Source: Kroppenstedtia guangzhouensis
GTDB lineage: Bacteria; Bacillota; Bacilli; Thermoactinomycetales; DSM-45169
NCBI RefSeq assembly: GCF_014637345.1
Contig: NZ_BMEX01000013.1
Location: 1-64,000, forward strand
DNA length: 64,000 nt
Direction of reading: 5' to 3'
The position numbers and the translations under genes are program-made. This document shows positions 1 through 9,372 of this stretch, piece by piece. The notes beneath the pieces are model-generated. The model made no database searches. It was not told the origin of the DNA and worked only from the letters and a program-made list of their open reading frames with translations. How positions within the stretch are numbered: position 1 is the stretch's first letter; every line of letters begins with the position of its first letter.

Positions 1-72
1 ACGGAAGTTAAGCCCTCCAGCGCCGATGGTACTTGGGGCGCAGGCCCCTGGGAGAGTAGGACGTTGCCAGGC
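1..72 (+). rRNA. rrf: 5S ribosomal RNA, 3' part
   Basis: The window opens inside a 5S rRNA. The stretch from the ACGGAAGTTAAGC block through GCGCCGATGGTA to GAGAGTAGGACG matches the 3' two thirds of Bacillota 5S rRNA. The 5' part lies outside the window. A terminator follows within 40 bases and no tRNA gene follows, so this is probably the end of an rrn operon. Confidence 0.95.
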
Positions 73-106
73 AATCTGAAAGAAGTGCCTGCGGTGTGAC
101 CGTGGA

Positions 107-144
107 AAACACCCCCCGGATCCAGTTGGATCCGGGGGGTGTTT
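107..144 (+). terminator. Rho-independent terminator of the rrn operon
   Basis: A perfect 17 bp inverted repeat (107-123 with 128-144) with a four-base AGTT loop; the stem ends in TTT. It lies 35 bases after the 5S rRNA. Confidence 0.93.
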
Positions 145-482
145 GTATTGGAATGAGACAATCGGGGGCGGCATATGCTCAAGCATAGTCTGTCTTCGTT
201 GTAACCCACGAGGGGGAGGTGGATCAAGTGTGCAAGTGAGCTCCATAGGCCATTCTTATTAGCAGAAACCAGGGAATATATTCTATAAGTAAATGTCTAA
301 TGATTGCTGAATATGTTGCTTATGTATGATATAATTGTATGGAAGGTGAACTAACACGAGTTTGGTAAGCCTTTTCACAACGCTTTGTCAAGCTCGTCCC
401 AATTAACACAACGTTGTGACAGGATCCCCTTTTCAGAAAATGAATAGTGATTTGTGAATCTAGGTAAAGGTAGGTGGAATGC
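145..482 (+). promoter_or_regulatory. Leader and promoter region of the symporter gene
   Basis: No gene is visible in this 340-base gap. An extended -10 (TGATATAAT, 327-335) with a weak TTGCTG at 304-309 is the best promoter candidate, though the 20-base spacer is long. A perfect 12-base palindrome, CACAACGTTGTG, lies at 407-418, downstream of that -10. CTTTTCACAACGC at 370-382 resembles one end of the dispersed palindromic element found elsewhere in the window, so the palindrome may be an operator or just an element remnant. AGGTGG at 472-477 is the ribosome site of the next gene. Confidence 0.4.
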
Positions 483-1718
483 ATGAAACTCACAACCAAA
501 ACCTTTCTTGGAATTATCCTGGGTCTCATCGTGGGTCTCGTACTCAACCAATTTTATCCTGACGCTTTCACGGTTTTAAACACGTGGTTGTTTGCACCGG
601 TCGGTGATCTGTTTATCAGAGCGATCAAAATGATTGTGGTTCCGTTGGTCTTCTTCTCCATCGTCATGGGTGCCGCCGGGATCGGTAATCCGAAAAAACT
701 GGGGAGGATCGGCGGCAAGACGGTTTTTCTCTATCTGATCACCACGGCAATCGCCATCACCATCGCCCTGTTGCTGGCCAATGTCATAGGTCCGGGTGAA
801 GGGGTTGAAGTGGCCAAACCGGAAAAAACGGACATTGAAGCCGCTCCTCCGGTGATGGAGACCTTGATGAACATCATTCCCGACAACCCGATCAATGCTT
901 TGGCTGAGGGAGAGATGCTTCAGATCATCTTCTTTGCTCTCGCCTTTGGGGTCGGGATCGCCCTGATCGGTGAAAAGGTGGCCCGGGTCAAGGAAGTCGT
1001 GGAGCAAGCCAACGAAGTGATGATGAAGTTGGTTCACTTGCTGATGACAGTGGTTCCCTATGCCGCCTTCGCTTTGATGGCCAAAGCCGTGGGTGAGGCC
1101 GGCCTGGAAATGATCGGTTCCATGGCGATGTACATGATCACACTGTTGTTGGCCTTGGTGGTTCATGCGGGACTCACCTACAGTCTGTTCCTGAAGTTCT
1201 GGGCCAAAATCAGCCCGATCAAATTCTTCAAGACGATGTTCCCGGCGATGGAAGTGGCCTTCACCACCAGTTCCAGTGCCGCCACTTTGCCGGTGACCAT
1301 TGATCAGGTGGAACGGGGTCTCAAAGTGCCGAAGGGGATCAGCAGCTTTGTCCTGCCCCTGGGGGCGACCATCAATATGGATGGTACGGCGATCATGCAG
1401 GGGGTCGCATCCATTTTTATCGCCCAGGTGTATGGGATCGATCTCACCTTCCCCCAGCAGCTGTTGATCATCCTGACCGCCACTCTGGCTTCCGTCGGTA
1501 CTGCTGCGGTGCCTTCCGCGGGAATCGTGATGTTGACGATGGTCTTCCCCGTCGTGGGATTGCCCCTGGAAGGCTTGGGAATCGTGCTGGGGGTTGACCG
1601 CCTCCTCGATATGAGCCGTACAGCCATCAACATCACCGGTGACGCCATGGTTGCCACCTGTGTGGCAAAGTCGGAAGGTGAAGAGGTGGGAGACCAAGCG
1701 GCTCCTCAATCTGCGTAA
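483..1718 (+). CDS. Dicarboxylate/amino acid:cation symporter (DAACS family)
   Basis: A 411-residue membrane carrier of the GltP/GltT/DctA family, expected to import glutamate, aspartate or C4-dicarboxylates with Na+ or H+. The N-terminal helix is followed by further hydrophobic segments. The family's serine-rich re-entrant loop (TSSSAATLP, about residues 262-270) and the NMDGT cation-site motif (about 298-302) are both present, and length is normal. I start it at ATG 483 because AGGTGG at 472-477 is five bases upstream; an in-frame GTG at 474 is possible but poorly spaced. It stands alone between the rrn terminator and its own terminator. Which substrate it carries cannot be read from the sequence. 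Confidence 0.92.
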   Translation: MKLTTKTFLGIILGLIVGLVLNQFYPDAFTVLNTWLFAPVGDLFIRAIKMIVVPLVFFSIVMGAAGIGNPKKLGRIGGKTVFLYLITTAIAITIALLLANVIGPGEGVEVAKPEKTDIEAAPPVMETLMNIIPDNPINALAEGEMLQIIFFALAFGVGIALIGEKVARVKEVVEQANEVMMKLVHLLMTVVPYAAFALMAKAVGEAGLEMIGSMAMYMITLLLALVVHAGLTYSLFLKFWAKISPIKFFKTMFPAMEVAFTTSSSAATLPVTIDQVERGLKVPKGISSFVLPLGATINMDGTAIMQGVASIFIAQVYGIDLTFPQQLLIILTATLASVGTAAVPSAGIVMLTMVFPVVGLPLEGLGIVLGVDRLLDMSRTAINITGDAMVATCVAKSEGEEVGDQAAPQSA

Positions 1719-1727
1719 AGGAACTTG

Positions 1728-1765
1728 ACCGGAACCCGGGCAATCCGGGGGCCGGTTTTATTTTT
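1728..1765 (+). terminator. Terminator of the symporter gene
   Basis: An imperfect hairpin (ACCGG...CCCGG with CCGGG...CCGGT) followed by TTTTATTTTT, directly after the symporter stop codon. Confidence 0.8.
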
Positions 1766-1960
1766 AACTTTAATTTTTTCTTCATTCTACTCCTTTGGAC
1801 ACAGGAGTCAAGGAAAGCAACCGATTGTCATGGATTTGTCCTTTTTAATTAAAAGCGAACACTTATATGGGGTAATGATGATAATGTTCGGTTTTGGTTG
1901 ACGGATGTGGGTGATCCTGTTAAACTGAGATTGCACAGCTTAATAAACGACTCATTGTTG

Positions 1961-2033
1961 TTTCTCATATATGCTCGGGAATAGGGCCCGAGTGTCTCTA
2001 CCCGGAAACCGTAAATTTCCGGACTATGGGAAA
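1961..2033 (+). promoter_or_regulatory. Purine (guanine-class) riboswitch aptamer
   Basis: All three helices of a purine riboswitch can be drawn. P1 pairs TTTCTCATA (1961-1969) with TATGGGAAA (2025-2033). P2 is GCTCGGG/CCCGAGT with loop GAATAGG. P3 is CCGGAA/TTCCGG with the conserved CCGTAAA. The junction reads GTCTCTACC and GGACTATG. The base equivalent to xpt position 74, in GGAC, is C, which specifies guanine or hypoxanthine rather than adenine. It sits upstream of purE and is followed by a terminator, so guanine binding should shut off the pur operon. Confidence 0.95.
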
Positions 2034-2054
2034 TGCCTTTCCAGGGTGAAGTAT

Positions 2055-2097
2055 GCCCGGACGGGAGGGATTTCCCTTTTGCCTGTCCGGGTTTTTT
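2055..2097 (+). terminator. Riboswitch-controlled terminator of the pur operon
   Basis: CCCGGAC (2056-2062) pairs with GTCCGGG (2085-2091), followed by six T. It lies about 20 bases after the purine aptamer and is the expected expression platform. Confidence 0.9.
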
Positions 2098-2120
2098 CTG
2101 TTTCCTGCTCAGGGGGTATT

Positions 2121-2240
2121 CTAAAGGTATTGTGGAAAAGCCGTGATCGGGAGGGTAGGATTTCACGAATTTGGCAGTTCAGAATAACGAAAAGGTCGTG
2201 TGAAACCCCATCCCGAGCGACTTGGCTCACCAAGCTTCTA
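2121..2240 (+). repeat. Dispersed palindromic element, copy A
   Basis: A diverged copy between the riboswitch terminator and purE. It has a left end like TATTGTGGAAAAGCCG, the inner block ACGAAAAGGTCGTGTGAAAC, then CCCATCCCGA and a right end CAAGCTTCTA. It lies within the purE leader, 27 bases before the start codon. Confidence 0.75.
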
Positions 2241-2267
2241 AAAGGCACTGAGGATGGAGGGATTCTG

Positions 2268-2759
2268 TTGAAGCCATGGGTTGGAGTCATTATGGGAAGC
2301 ACATCGGATTGGCCAACCATGGGAAAAGTTTGTGAGGTGCTCGAAGAACTGGAAATTCCCTTCGAGAAGCGGGTGGTGTCCGCCCATCGGACACCGGATG
2401 AGATGTTTGGGTATGCAGAGTCAGCACAGGAACGGGGATTGGAGGTGATCGTCGCCGGGGCGGGGGGGGCAGCCCATCTCCCAGGGATGGTGGCGGCGAA
2501 AACGGTGTTGCCTGTCATTGGAGTGCCGATCCAATCATCCGCATTAAACGGGCTGGATTCCCTGTTGTCCATCGTCCAGATGCCGGGAGGCGTTCCGGTG
2601 GCCACTGTATCCATCGGAGATGCGGGAGCGGTCAATGCAGGTCTGTTGGCCGCGGAAATGGTGGGAATCAAGCGCCCTGAAGTGCAGAAACAGTTGGTCA
2701 AGCGACGGGAAGAAATTCGAAAACGGGTCTGGGAGCATTCCATACCGGGTGAGGGATAA
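2268..2759 (+). CDS. purE: N5-carboxyaminoimidazole ribonucleotide mutase
   Basis: Class I PurE, 163 residues, normal length. It converts N5-CAIR made by PurK into CAIR in IMP synthesis. Visible family motifs are GSTSDWPTM near residue 10, SAHRTP near 43, and the glycine-rich [11 protein letters not shown] segment. The start is TTG 2268, seven bases after GGAGG. Longer upstream frames run into riboswitch and repeat sequence and are not coding. It is the first gene of the pur operon, and purK begins two bases after its stop. Confidence 0.96.
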   Translation: MKPWVGVIMGSTSDWPTMGKVCEVLEELEIPFEKRVVSAHRTPDEMFGYAESAQERGLEVIVAGAGGAAHLPGMVAAKTVLPVIGVPIQSSALNGLDSLLSIVQMPGGVPVATVSIGDAGAVNAGLLAAEMVGIKRPEVQKQLVKRREEIRKRVWEHSIPGEG

Positions 2760-2761
2760 GG

Positions 2762-3916
2762 ATGGCAAATAGTGAAGGGATCAAGCCTCTCCTTCCCGGG
2801 AGTACGATCGGGATCCTGGGAGGTGGACAGCTGGGAAGAATGATCATCCTGGAGGGAAAGAAGATGGGATATCGATTTGTCACCCTGGACCCTTCGGATG
2901 ATTGTCCCGGGAGTCAGGTGGCGGATCAACACATCGTTGCCGGTTATGATGATCTGGAGGCGGCACGGTTACTGGCGGACACCAGTGACTTGATTACCTA
3001 TGAATTTGAAAATGTGGATGATGCCGTGGTGAAAATATTGGAGGAAGATGCCTTTCTCCCCCAGGGAGGTGAACTTCTCCGGGTCACCCGTCACCGGATC
3101 CGGGAAAAGAGGGCTTTGGTGGAAGCGGGAGTCCCCACCACACCTTACCGAGTGGTTAAAAACCAGGAAGAGCTCCTCACCGGGGGGAAATCTCTGGGTT
3201 TCCCCTGTGTTCTCAAAACGGCCACCGGAGGATATGACGGAAAAGGCCAATGGGTGTTTCAATCCATGGCGGAAGCGGAGGCCTTCACGGAACTGGAGCC
3301 GGACCGGGAGTATGTCCTGGAACAATGGGTCCCCTTTGACAAAGAGATCTCCGTGATCGCAGCGAGGAGCATCCTTGGAGAAGTGGCTGTTTTTCCTCCG
3401 ACGTGGAATATTCACCACAACCAGATCCTTCATCAATCCATTGTGCCTGCTCCGGTGGAGGATGGAATTTTGCGTCACGCCGAAGATTTGGCCCGTCAGG
3501 TCGCGGAGCGGCTGAATGTACGGGGATTGATCGCGGTGGAGATGTTTCTGCTGCCAGACGGCTCCCTGTGGGTCAATGAATTGGCCCCCCGCCCTCATAA
3601 TTCGGGACACTATACATTGGATGCCTGTGCCGTTTCTCAGTTTGAGCAGCAGATCCGGGCCCTGTCCGGACTCCCGTTGGGTTCCTCGAGGCTATTGACT
3701 CCGGCGGTGATGGTCAATATTTTGGGTGAGGATGTGGACCGCATCCGGGAACAGATGGCGAACTTTCCTCCCCAGGTGAAGGTGCATTGGTACGGCAAAA
3801 GAGAGAGTCGGCCCCGCCGGAAGATGGGACATCTCACAGTGATGGGGGAAAGTGCGGAAGCAACGGTTCGCCGCCTGGGATGGATGAAAGCGACCGACAA
3901 CGAGAAGAGGAGTTGA
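2762..3916 (+). CDS. purK: N5-carboxyaminoimidazole ribonucleotide synthase
   Basis: An ATP-grasp enzyme of 384 residues that carboxylates AIR with bicarbonate and ATP. The N-terminal GILGGGQLGRM nucleotide-fold motif (about residues 18-28) and the KTATGGYDGKGQ ATP-loop (about 155-166) are present, as is the VNELAPRPHNSGH segment in the metal-binding region. It follows purE by two bases and precedes purB by nine, so the three are cotranscribed. Confidence 0.97.
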   Translation: MANSEGIKPLLPGSTIGILGGGQLGRMIILEGKKMGYRFVTLDPSDDCPGSQVADQHIVAGYDDLEAARLLADTSDLITYEFENVDDAVVKILEEDAFLPQGGELLRVTRHRIREKRALVEAGVPTTPYRVVKNQEELLTGGKSLGFPCVLKTATGGYDGKGQWVFQSMAEAEAFTELEPDREYVLEQWVPFDKEISVIAARSILGEVAVFPPTWNIHHNQILHQSIVPAPVEDGILRHAEDLARQVAERLNVRGLIAVEMFLLPDGSLWVNELAPRPHNSGHYTLDACAVSQFEQQIRALSGLPLGSSRLLTPAVMVNILGEDVDRIREQMANFPPQVKVHWYGKRESRPRRKMGHLTVMGESAEATVRRLGWMKATDNEKRS

Positions 3917-3925
3917 ATCCAGCCG

Positions 3926-5221
3926 ATGATTGAACGTTACACCCGACCGGAAATGGGGTCCATCTGGACCGATGAAAACCGATACCGCGCCTGGTTGGAA
4001 GTGGAGATACTCGCTTGTGAAGCCTGGGCGGAGCTGGGGGTCATTCCCGAGGAGGACGTAGCCAAGATCCGGGAAGGGGCCCGGGTCAATGTGGACCGGA
4101 TATTGGAGATTGAGCGGGAGACCCGCCATGATGTGGTGGCCTTCACTCGGGCGGTGGCGGAAACGCTTGGGCCCGAGTCCAAATGGGTTCATTACGGTCT
4201 TACGTCCACTGATGTGGTGGATACCGCTCTTTCTTACCTGTTGCGCCAGGCCAATCAGATTTTGTTGCGGGATGTGGATCGGTTCATCGCAGTTCTGAAA
4301 AAGAAAGCACTGGAACATAAAAATACGGTGATGATGGGTCGCACCCATGGAGTTCATGCCGAACCCACCACCTTTGGGCTGAAAATGGCCTTGTGGTACG
4401 CGGAAATGAAACGAAACCGGGAGCGCCTGGTTCGGGCGATGGAGACGGTGGCCGTCGGCAAGATTTCCGGTGCTGTGGGAACTTACGCCAATATTGACCC
4501 TTTTGTGGAATCCTATGTCTGCGAAAAACTGGGATTGAAGCCGGCGCCCATCTCCACCCAGACTTTGCAGCGGGACCGTCACGCAGAATATCTGGCGTCT
4601 TTAAGCCTGATCGCCACCTCTCTGGAAAAGTTCGCAGTGGAGATTCGGGGACTTCAGAAAAGCGAAACCCGGGAAGTGGAGGAAGCCTTCGGCAAGGGGC
4701 AGAAAGGTTCCTCTGCCATGCCCCACAAGCGGAATCCGATCGGATCGGAAAATATTACCGGGCTGGCACGGGTGGTACGGGGACATATGGTGACCGCCTT
4801 TGAAAATGTGGCCCTCTGGCATGAACGGGACATCTCTCACTCTTCGGCGGAGCGGGTGATCTTGCCGGACACCACGATTCTGCTGAATTACATGCTCAAC
4901 CGGTTTGCAGGGATCGTGGAAAATTTGTCCGTTTTCCCGGAGAATATGGAGCGCAACATGAAACGGACCTACGGTTTAATCTTTTCGCAACGGGTGTTAC
5001 TCACCCTGATCGACAAAGGGTTGAAGCGGGAAGAAGCTTACGACCGGATTCAGAGTTTGGCGATGCAAGCCTGGGAGGAGGCGCGCTCCTTCCGAGAGTT
5101 GGTGGAGAAGGATGAAAGAATCGCATCCATCTTGTCGCCGGAGGAGTTGGAGGATTGCTTTGACACCCGTTATCACCTGAAGCGGGTGGATGAGATCTTC
5201 CGCCGCCTGGAGTTGCTCTGA
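3926..5221 (+). CDS. purB: Adenylosuccinate lyase
   Basis: A fumarase/aspartase-superfamily lyase of 431 residues. It acts twice in purine synthesis, releasing fumarate from SAICAR and from adenylosuccinate. The superfamily signature [11 protein letters not shown] lies near residue 262. TSTDVVDTA near 95 and [11 protein letters not shown] near 138 supply the catalytic histidine region. Its 3' side holds a dispersed palindromic element before purC, the first real gap inside the operon. Confidence 0.97.
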   Translation: MIERYTRPEMGSIWTDENRYRAWLEVEILACEAWAELGVIPEEDVAKIREGARVNVDRILEIERETRHDVVAFTRAVAETLGPESKWVHYGLTSTDVVDTALSYLLRQANQILLRDVDRFIAVLKKKALEHKNTVMMGRTHGVHAEPTTFGLKMALWYAEMKRNRERLVRAMETVAVGKISGAVGTYANIDPFVESYVCEKLGLKPAPISTQTLQRDRHAEYLASLSLIATSLEKFAVEIRGLQKSETREVEEAFGKGQKGSSAMPHKRNPIGSENITGLARVVRGHMVTAFENVALWHERDISHSSAERVILPDTTILLNYMLNRFAGIVENLSVFPENMERNMKRTYGLIFSQRVLLTLIDKGLKREEAYDRIQSLAMQAWEEARSFRELVEKDERIASILSPEELEDCFDTRYHLKRVDEIFRRLELL

Positions 5222-5242
5222 ACAGGTGCGCGGGTTCAACTC

Positions 5243-5430
5243 GGAAACGTTGTGAAAAAGCTGTCATACCCACAGGACACAAGTGCCCAGGGTCGTTTCG
5301 CTCCCCGGTCATGCTATGCAGGGAGGGGTGGGTCTCACATGGAGCGTCTTTGGATTGCCGGAACTTTGGCGCCGGAATGTGAAACCCCATCCCGACCGAC
5401 CTGGGCTATCCTAATTCACAACGCTTCCAG
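5243..5430 (+). repeat. Dispersed palindromic element, copy B (with internal insertion)
   Basis: The left end AAACGTTGTGAAAAAGCTGTCA and right end AATTCACAACGCTTCCAG match the family. Compared with other copies it has about 52 extra bases between GCTGTCA and CAGGGAGGGG, making it the longest copy. Its right end abuts the purC ribosome site. Confidence 0.85.
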
Positions 5431-5448
5431 AGAGGGAAGGGGAAACAG

Positions 5449-6168
5449 ATGAGCCGGAATGTGCTTCTCTACGAGGGAAAAGCCAAAAAAATCTATTCCA
5501 CTGAAGATCCGGATCAGGTCCGGGTGGAGTACAAGGATGATGCCACTGCCTTTAACGGAGAAAAGAAAGGACAAATCCCGGGAAAAGGAGAGCTGAACAA
5601 CCGGATCAGTGCCTTTTTCTTTGAGTCGCTGGGGCGCGAGGGCATCCGCCATCATTTTCTGCGCACTCTCTCCCCCAGAGAACAGCTGGTGAAGCATGTC
5701 AAAATTTTGCCGGTGGAAGTGGTGGTTCGAAACCGGGCAGCGGGCTCTCTTGCCTCCCGTCTGGGAATAGAGGAGGGAACGGTGCTTTCCCGGCCGGTGG
5801 TGGAGTTTTACCTAAAGGACGATAAGCTTGGAGATCCCTTGATCAATGAGGATCATATCGCTCTACTTCAACTGGCGACCGGGGAACAAGTCACCGGCAT
5901 GCGGGAGACCGCACTCAGGGTGAATGAGCATCTCACGGAGCTGATGGCCGGGAAAGGGATTATACTGGTGGATTTCAAGCTTGAATTCGGAGTGGACAGT
6001 GGGGGGAAACTCCTCCTTGCCGATGAGATCTCCCCGGATACTTGCCGTTTCTGGGACTTGGAAACCGGCGAAAAGCTGGACAAGGACCGGTTTCGACGGG
6101 ATCTGGGTCATGTGGAAGAGGCCTATCGCCAAATTTGGCACCGTTTGGGAGGGGAAGCCCATGTATAA
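5449..6168 (+). CDS. purC: SAICAR synthetase
   Basis: Phosphoribosylaminoimidazole-succinocarboxamide synthase, 239 residues, usual bacterial length. It joins aspartate to CAIR with ATP. The N-terminal YEGKAKKIY motif, the [16 protein letters not shown] segment with RAAGS, and the DFKLEFG and [10 protein letters not shown] motifs are all present. ATG 5449 follows GGGAAGGGG. The gene overlaps purS by eight bases. Confidence 0.97.
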   Translation: MSRNVLLYEGKAKKIYSTEDPDQVRVEYKDDATAFNGEKKGQIPGKGELNNRISAFFFESLGREGIRHHFLRTLSPREQLVKHVKILPVEVVVRNRAAGSLASRLGIEEGTVLSRPVVEFYLKDDKLGDPLINEDHIALLQLATGEQVTGMRETALRVNEHLTELMAGKGIILVDFKLEFGVDSGGKLLLADEISPDTCRFWDLETGEKLDKDRFRRDLGHVEEAYRQIWHRLGGEAHV

Positions 6169-6412
6169 AGTCATCATCACGGTTCGTCTGAAATCCAGTG
6201 TGTTGGATCCCCAGGGTACTACCGTCAAGGGATCGCTTCATTCTCTCGGCTACACTGAAGTGGAGGAGGTCCGGATCGGAAAGACGATGGAACTTTGGCT
6301 GAACACCACGGATCAGGTGGAGGCGGGAAAGCGGGTGGATGCCATGTGCCGCCGGCTTCTGGCCAATCCGGTGATCGAGGATTACGAGTATCGACTGGAG
6401 GAGGGGGCGTAA
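6161..6412 (+). CDS. purS: Phosphoribosylformylglycinamidine synthase, PurS subunit
   Basis: An 83-residue small subunit that bridges PurL and PurQ in the three-part FGAM synthase of Gram-positive bacteria and archaea. The sequence [19 protein letters not shown] is typical of the family. ATG 6161 overlaps the end of purC and has GGGAGGGG just upstream. purQ begins one base after its stop. Confidence 0.96.
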   Translation: MYKVIITVRLKSSVLDPQGTTVKGSLHSLGYTEVEEVRIGKTMELWLNTTDQVEAGKRVDAMCRRLLANPVIEDYEYRLEEGA

Positions 6413-6413
6413 A

Positions 6414-7097
6414 ATGCGATTCGCCGTTCCGGTTTTTCCCGGTTCCAATTGTGATGTGGACTGTGCCAAAGCCGTTCGGGAGGTCCTGGATCGTCCAGTA
6501 GATCTTGTCTGGCACACCGAACGCAACCTGGAAAACTTTGATGCCATTATATTGCCCGGCGGGTTTTCCTATGGAGATTATTTGCGCACAGGTGCACTGG
6601 CCCGTTTCTCCCCTGTGATGGAATCTGTGGCGGAAGCGGCGGAAAAGGGGAAGATGATCCTCGGGATTTGCAATGGTTTCCAGGTTCTCCTGGAGGCAGG
6701 ACTTCTTCCCGGTGCCATGCGGGTAAACGATCACCTCCAGTTTCGCTGTGCCATTCAACCATTGCGGGTAGAGAATAATCAGCTCCCATTCACCCGTCTG
6801 TATGAAGAGGGTGAGGAGATTCATTTTCCCATCGCGCACGGGGAAGGGAACTACTACTGTGATCCGGAGACTCTGAAAGAATTGGAGGAACAAGGGCGGA
6901 TCGTTTTCCGCTATTCCGGGGAAAACCCCAATGGCTCCGTGGCCGGGATCGCCGGAGTGGTCAACGCACAGGGAAATGTGCTCGGGCTGATGCCCCACCC
7001 GGAACGGGCCACTCATGATTGGATGGGATCCGCCGACGGGGCCCGCCTGTTTCAATCCATGTTTCGAACCTGGGAGGGGATCAATGGTGCAGCCTGA
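6414..7097 (+). CDS. purQ: Phosphoribosylformylglycinamidine synthase, glutaminase subunit
   Basis: A class I glutamine amidotransferase of 227 residues that feeds ammonia to PurL. The nucleophile is the cysteine in GICNGFQ (residue 86), and the His/Glu pair lies in MPHPERA near residue 195. The N-terminus FPGSNCDVD is typical. It overlaps purL by 14 bases, consistent with translational coupling of the two subunits. Confidence 0.97.
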   Translation: MRFAVPVFPGSNCDVDCAKAVREVLDRPVDLVWHTERNLENFDAIILPGGFSYGDYLRTGALARFSPVMESVAEAAEKGKMILGICNGFQVLLEAGLLPGAMRVNDHLQFRCAIQPLRVENNQLPFTRLYEEGEEIHFPIAHGEGNYYCDPETLKELEEQGRIVFRYSGENPNGSVAGIAGVVNAQGNVLGLMPHPERATHDWMGSADGARLFQSMFRTWEGINGAA

Positions 7098-9372
7098 ACA
7101 AAGGATGATTGAACCGGTGGTGGATCGGGCGGCGGAGTCGGAGCCGACGCCAGTGGAAATTCGTGATCAGAAGCTTTATTCGGAGATGGGATTGGCTTCG
7201 GATGAGTATCAACTCATCATCGGTCATCTCGGACGATTGCCCAACTGGACGGAGTTGGGGATTTACAGTGTGATGTGGTCGGAGCATTGCAGTTACAAAA
7301 ACTCCAAGCCCCTTCTGCGTCGGTTCCCGGTGGAGGGACCCAGAGTATTGCAGGGTCCCGGGGAAGGGGCAGGCGCACTGGATATCGGGGATGGCCAAGC
7401 GGTGGTCTTTAAAATAGAGAGCCACAATCACCCGACAGCAGTGGAGCCCTTCCAGGGTGCGGCCACCGGTGTCGGGGGCATCATCCGGGATGTGTTTTCC
7501 ATGGGAGCCCGGCCGGTGGCCCTGCTGAACTCCCTTCGCTTCGGGAATCTTTCCAACCCCCGGGTTCGCTATCTGTTTCAGCAAGCTGTGGCGGGGATCG
7601 CCCATTATGGAAATGTGGTGGGAATCCCCACCGTCGGCGGGGAAGTGGAATTTGACGACAGCTATGAAGGAAATCCCCTGGTCAATGCCATGTGTGTCGG
7701 GATACTTTCCCATGATGAGCTGCAAAAGGGAATCGCCGCCGGAAGAGGAAATCCGGTGATCTACGTGGGAGCCAGCACCGGGCGCGACGGGATCCACGGG
7801 GCCACCTTCGCCTCCGAAGAATTGGGTGAAGATGCCGAGGAGAAGCGCCCCTCAGTTCAGGCAGGGGATCCCTTTATGGAAAAATTGCTGATGGAAGCCT
7901 GCTTGGAGCTGGTCAAAAAAGGGTTACTCATCGGGATTCAGGATATGGGAGCCGCAGGGCTCACCAGTTCCAGTGCGGAGATGGCCGCCAAAGGCGGGGC
8001 GGGAATGGTGCTGAATCTGGACGATGTTCCACAGCGGGAAACAGGGATGACCCCTTATGAAATGATGCTGTCCGAATCTCAGGAACGGATGTTGCTGGTG
8101 GTGGAGAAGGGCAAAGAGGTTGAAGTTCGGGAAGTTCTGGACAAATGGGGGCTCTCATCCGCCGTGGTGGGACGGGTGACCGATGACGGCCGTTACCGGG
8201 TCCGACACCGTGGGCGTTTGGTGGTGGATATTCCGGTCCGTACCTTGGTGGACGAGGCTCCGGTAGTTCACCGCAAAGGGGAGGAGCCTGCCTATTATCG
8301 CCAACATGCGGATCTGTGTCCGGAAGATACCTTGGCCGGGGTGGATCCCCAAAAAGCACTGAAAAAAGTTCTCTCCTCCCCTAACGTGGCCAGCAAACAA
8401 TGGGTCTACCAACAGTATGACCATATGGTTCGTACCAGCACAGCGGTCCGCCCGGGATCCGATGCAGCCGTAATCATGATGGACGGCTTGGACAAAGCTT
8501 TGGCCATGTCCACCGATGGGAACGGTCGCTACGTCTATCTCGATCCAGCCAAAGGCGGAGCGATTGCCGTGGCGGAAGCGGCCCGCAATGTGGTCTGTTC
8601 TGGAGCGAAGCCCCTTGGGGTCACCGACTGTCTCAACTTCGGAAGTCCGGAAAAGCCGGAGGTCTTCTGGCAATTGGAGGGAGCTGTCGAGGGCATGAGT
8701 GAAGCTTGCCGGGCCCTGGAGACACCGGTCGTCGGCGGGAATGTCAGTTTGTATAACGAGTCCAAGGGAACCATCCACCCCACCCCCGTGGTGGGCATGG
8801 TGGGATTGGTTACCAGTCGTCACCATATCACCACCCAGGAGTTCAAACAAGAAGGAGATATCATCTTCCTGCTGGGAGAGACCCTTCCGGAACTGGGCGG
8901 GAGCGAGCTTCAGCTGGTGATGGAAGGAAAAATCTCCGGACGCCCGCCGCAGATCGATCTGGCGAAGGAGAAGCGATTGCACCATCTGGTCCTGGCTGCC
9001 ATCCAAAAAGGATGGATCTCCTCAGCCCATGATTGCTCCATAGGCGGGCTGGCGACAACCCTCGCCGAATCTTGTTTTGGCAGGGGGCTCGGAGCTGTGA
9101 TCCGGATGGAGACTCCATTGGATCCCGCGGTCTGCCTGTTCAGTGAATCCCAATCCAGGGTGGTGCTGAGTCTGCCTGGGGAATACGCCGAATCCCTGAT
9201 GGAACTGGCGACAGATCAGGGGATGGCTTGCACACGGATCGGGACTGTCGGGGGAGAATCTCTCGTTGTGGACATTAATGGGAAGCATGTGATCGACGCA
9301 TCGGTGCAGCAGCTGAAAACCGACTGGGAAGGGGCGATCCCATGCGCGATGAATCCGTCTTCGACGAGTTGA
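7084..9372 (+). CDS. purL: Phosphoribosylformylglycinamidine synthase, PurL subunit
   Basis: The small-type PurL of 762 residues, without a fused glutaminase domain, consistent with separate purS and purQ. It converts FGAR to FGAM with ATP. Family motifs include [12 protein letters not shown] near residue 62, [21 protein letters not shown], and the duplicated [11 protein letters not shown]-like segment [12 protein letters not shown]. Start ATG 7084 follows GGGAGGGGATCA; the frame extends upstream only inside purQ. It overlaps purF by 31 bases. Confidence 0.96.
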   Translation: MVQPEQRMIEPVVDRAAESEPTPVEIRDQKLYSEMGLASDEYQLIIGHLGRLPNWTELGIYSVMWSEHCSYKNSKPLLRRFPVEGPRVLQGPGEGAGALDIGDGQAVVFKIESHNHPTAVEPFQGAATGVGGIIRDVFSMGARPVALLNSLRFGNLSNPRVRYLFQQAVAGIAHYGNVVGIPTVGGEVEFDDSYEGNPLVNAMCVGILSHDELQKGIAAGRGNPVIYVGASTGRDGIHGATFASEELGEDAEEKRPSVQAGDPFMEKLLMEACLELVKKGLLIGIQDMGAAGLTSSSAEMAAKGGAGMVLNLDDVPQRETGMTPYEMMLSESQERMLLVVEKGKEVEVREVLDKWGLSSAVVGRVTDDGRYRVRHRGRLVVDIPVRTLVDEAPVVHRKGEEPAYYRQHADLCPEDTLAGVDPQKALKKVLSSPNVASKQWVYQQYDHMVRTSTAVRPGSDAAVIMMDGLDKALAMSTDGNGRYVYLDPAKGGAIAVAEAARNVVCSGAKPLGVTDCLNFGSPEKPEVFWQLEGAVEGMSEACRALETPVVGGNVSLYNESKGTIHPTPVVGMVGLVTSRHHITTQEFKQEGDIIFLLGETLPELGGSELQLVMEGKISGRPPQIDLAKEKRLHHLVLAAIQKGWISSAHDCSIGGLATTLAESCFGRGLGAVIRMETPLDPAVCLFSESQSRVVLSLPGEYAESLMELATDQGMACTRIGTVGGESLVVDINGKHVIDASVQQLKTDWEGAIPCAMNPSSTS

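Noticed and set aside
576-1709. A 377-codon minus-strand frame opposite the symporter gene
   Set aside because: Shadow of the symporter gene; rich in His, Gly and Asp with no motifs.
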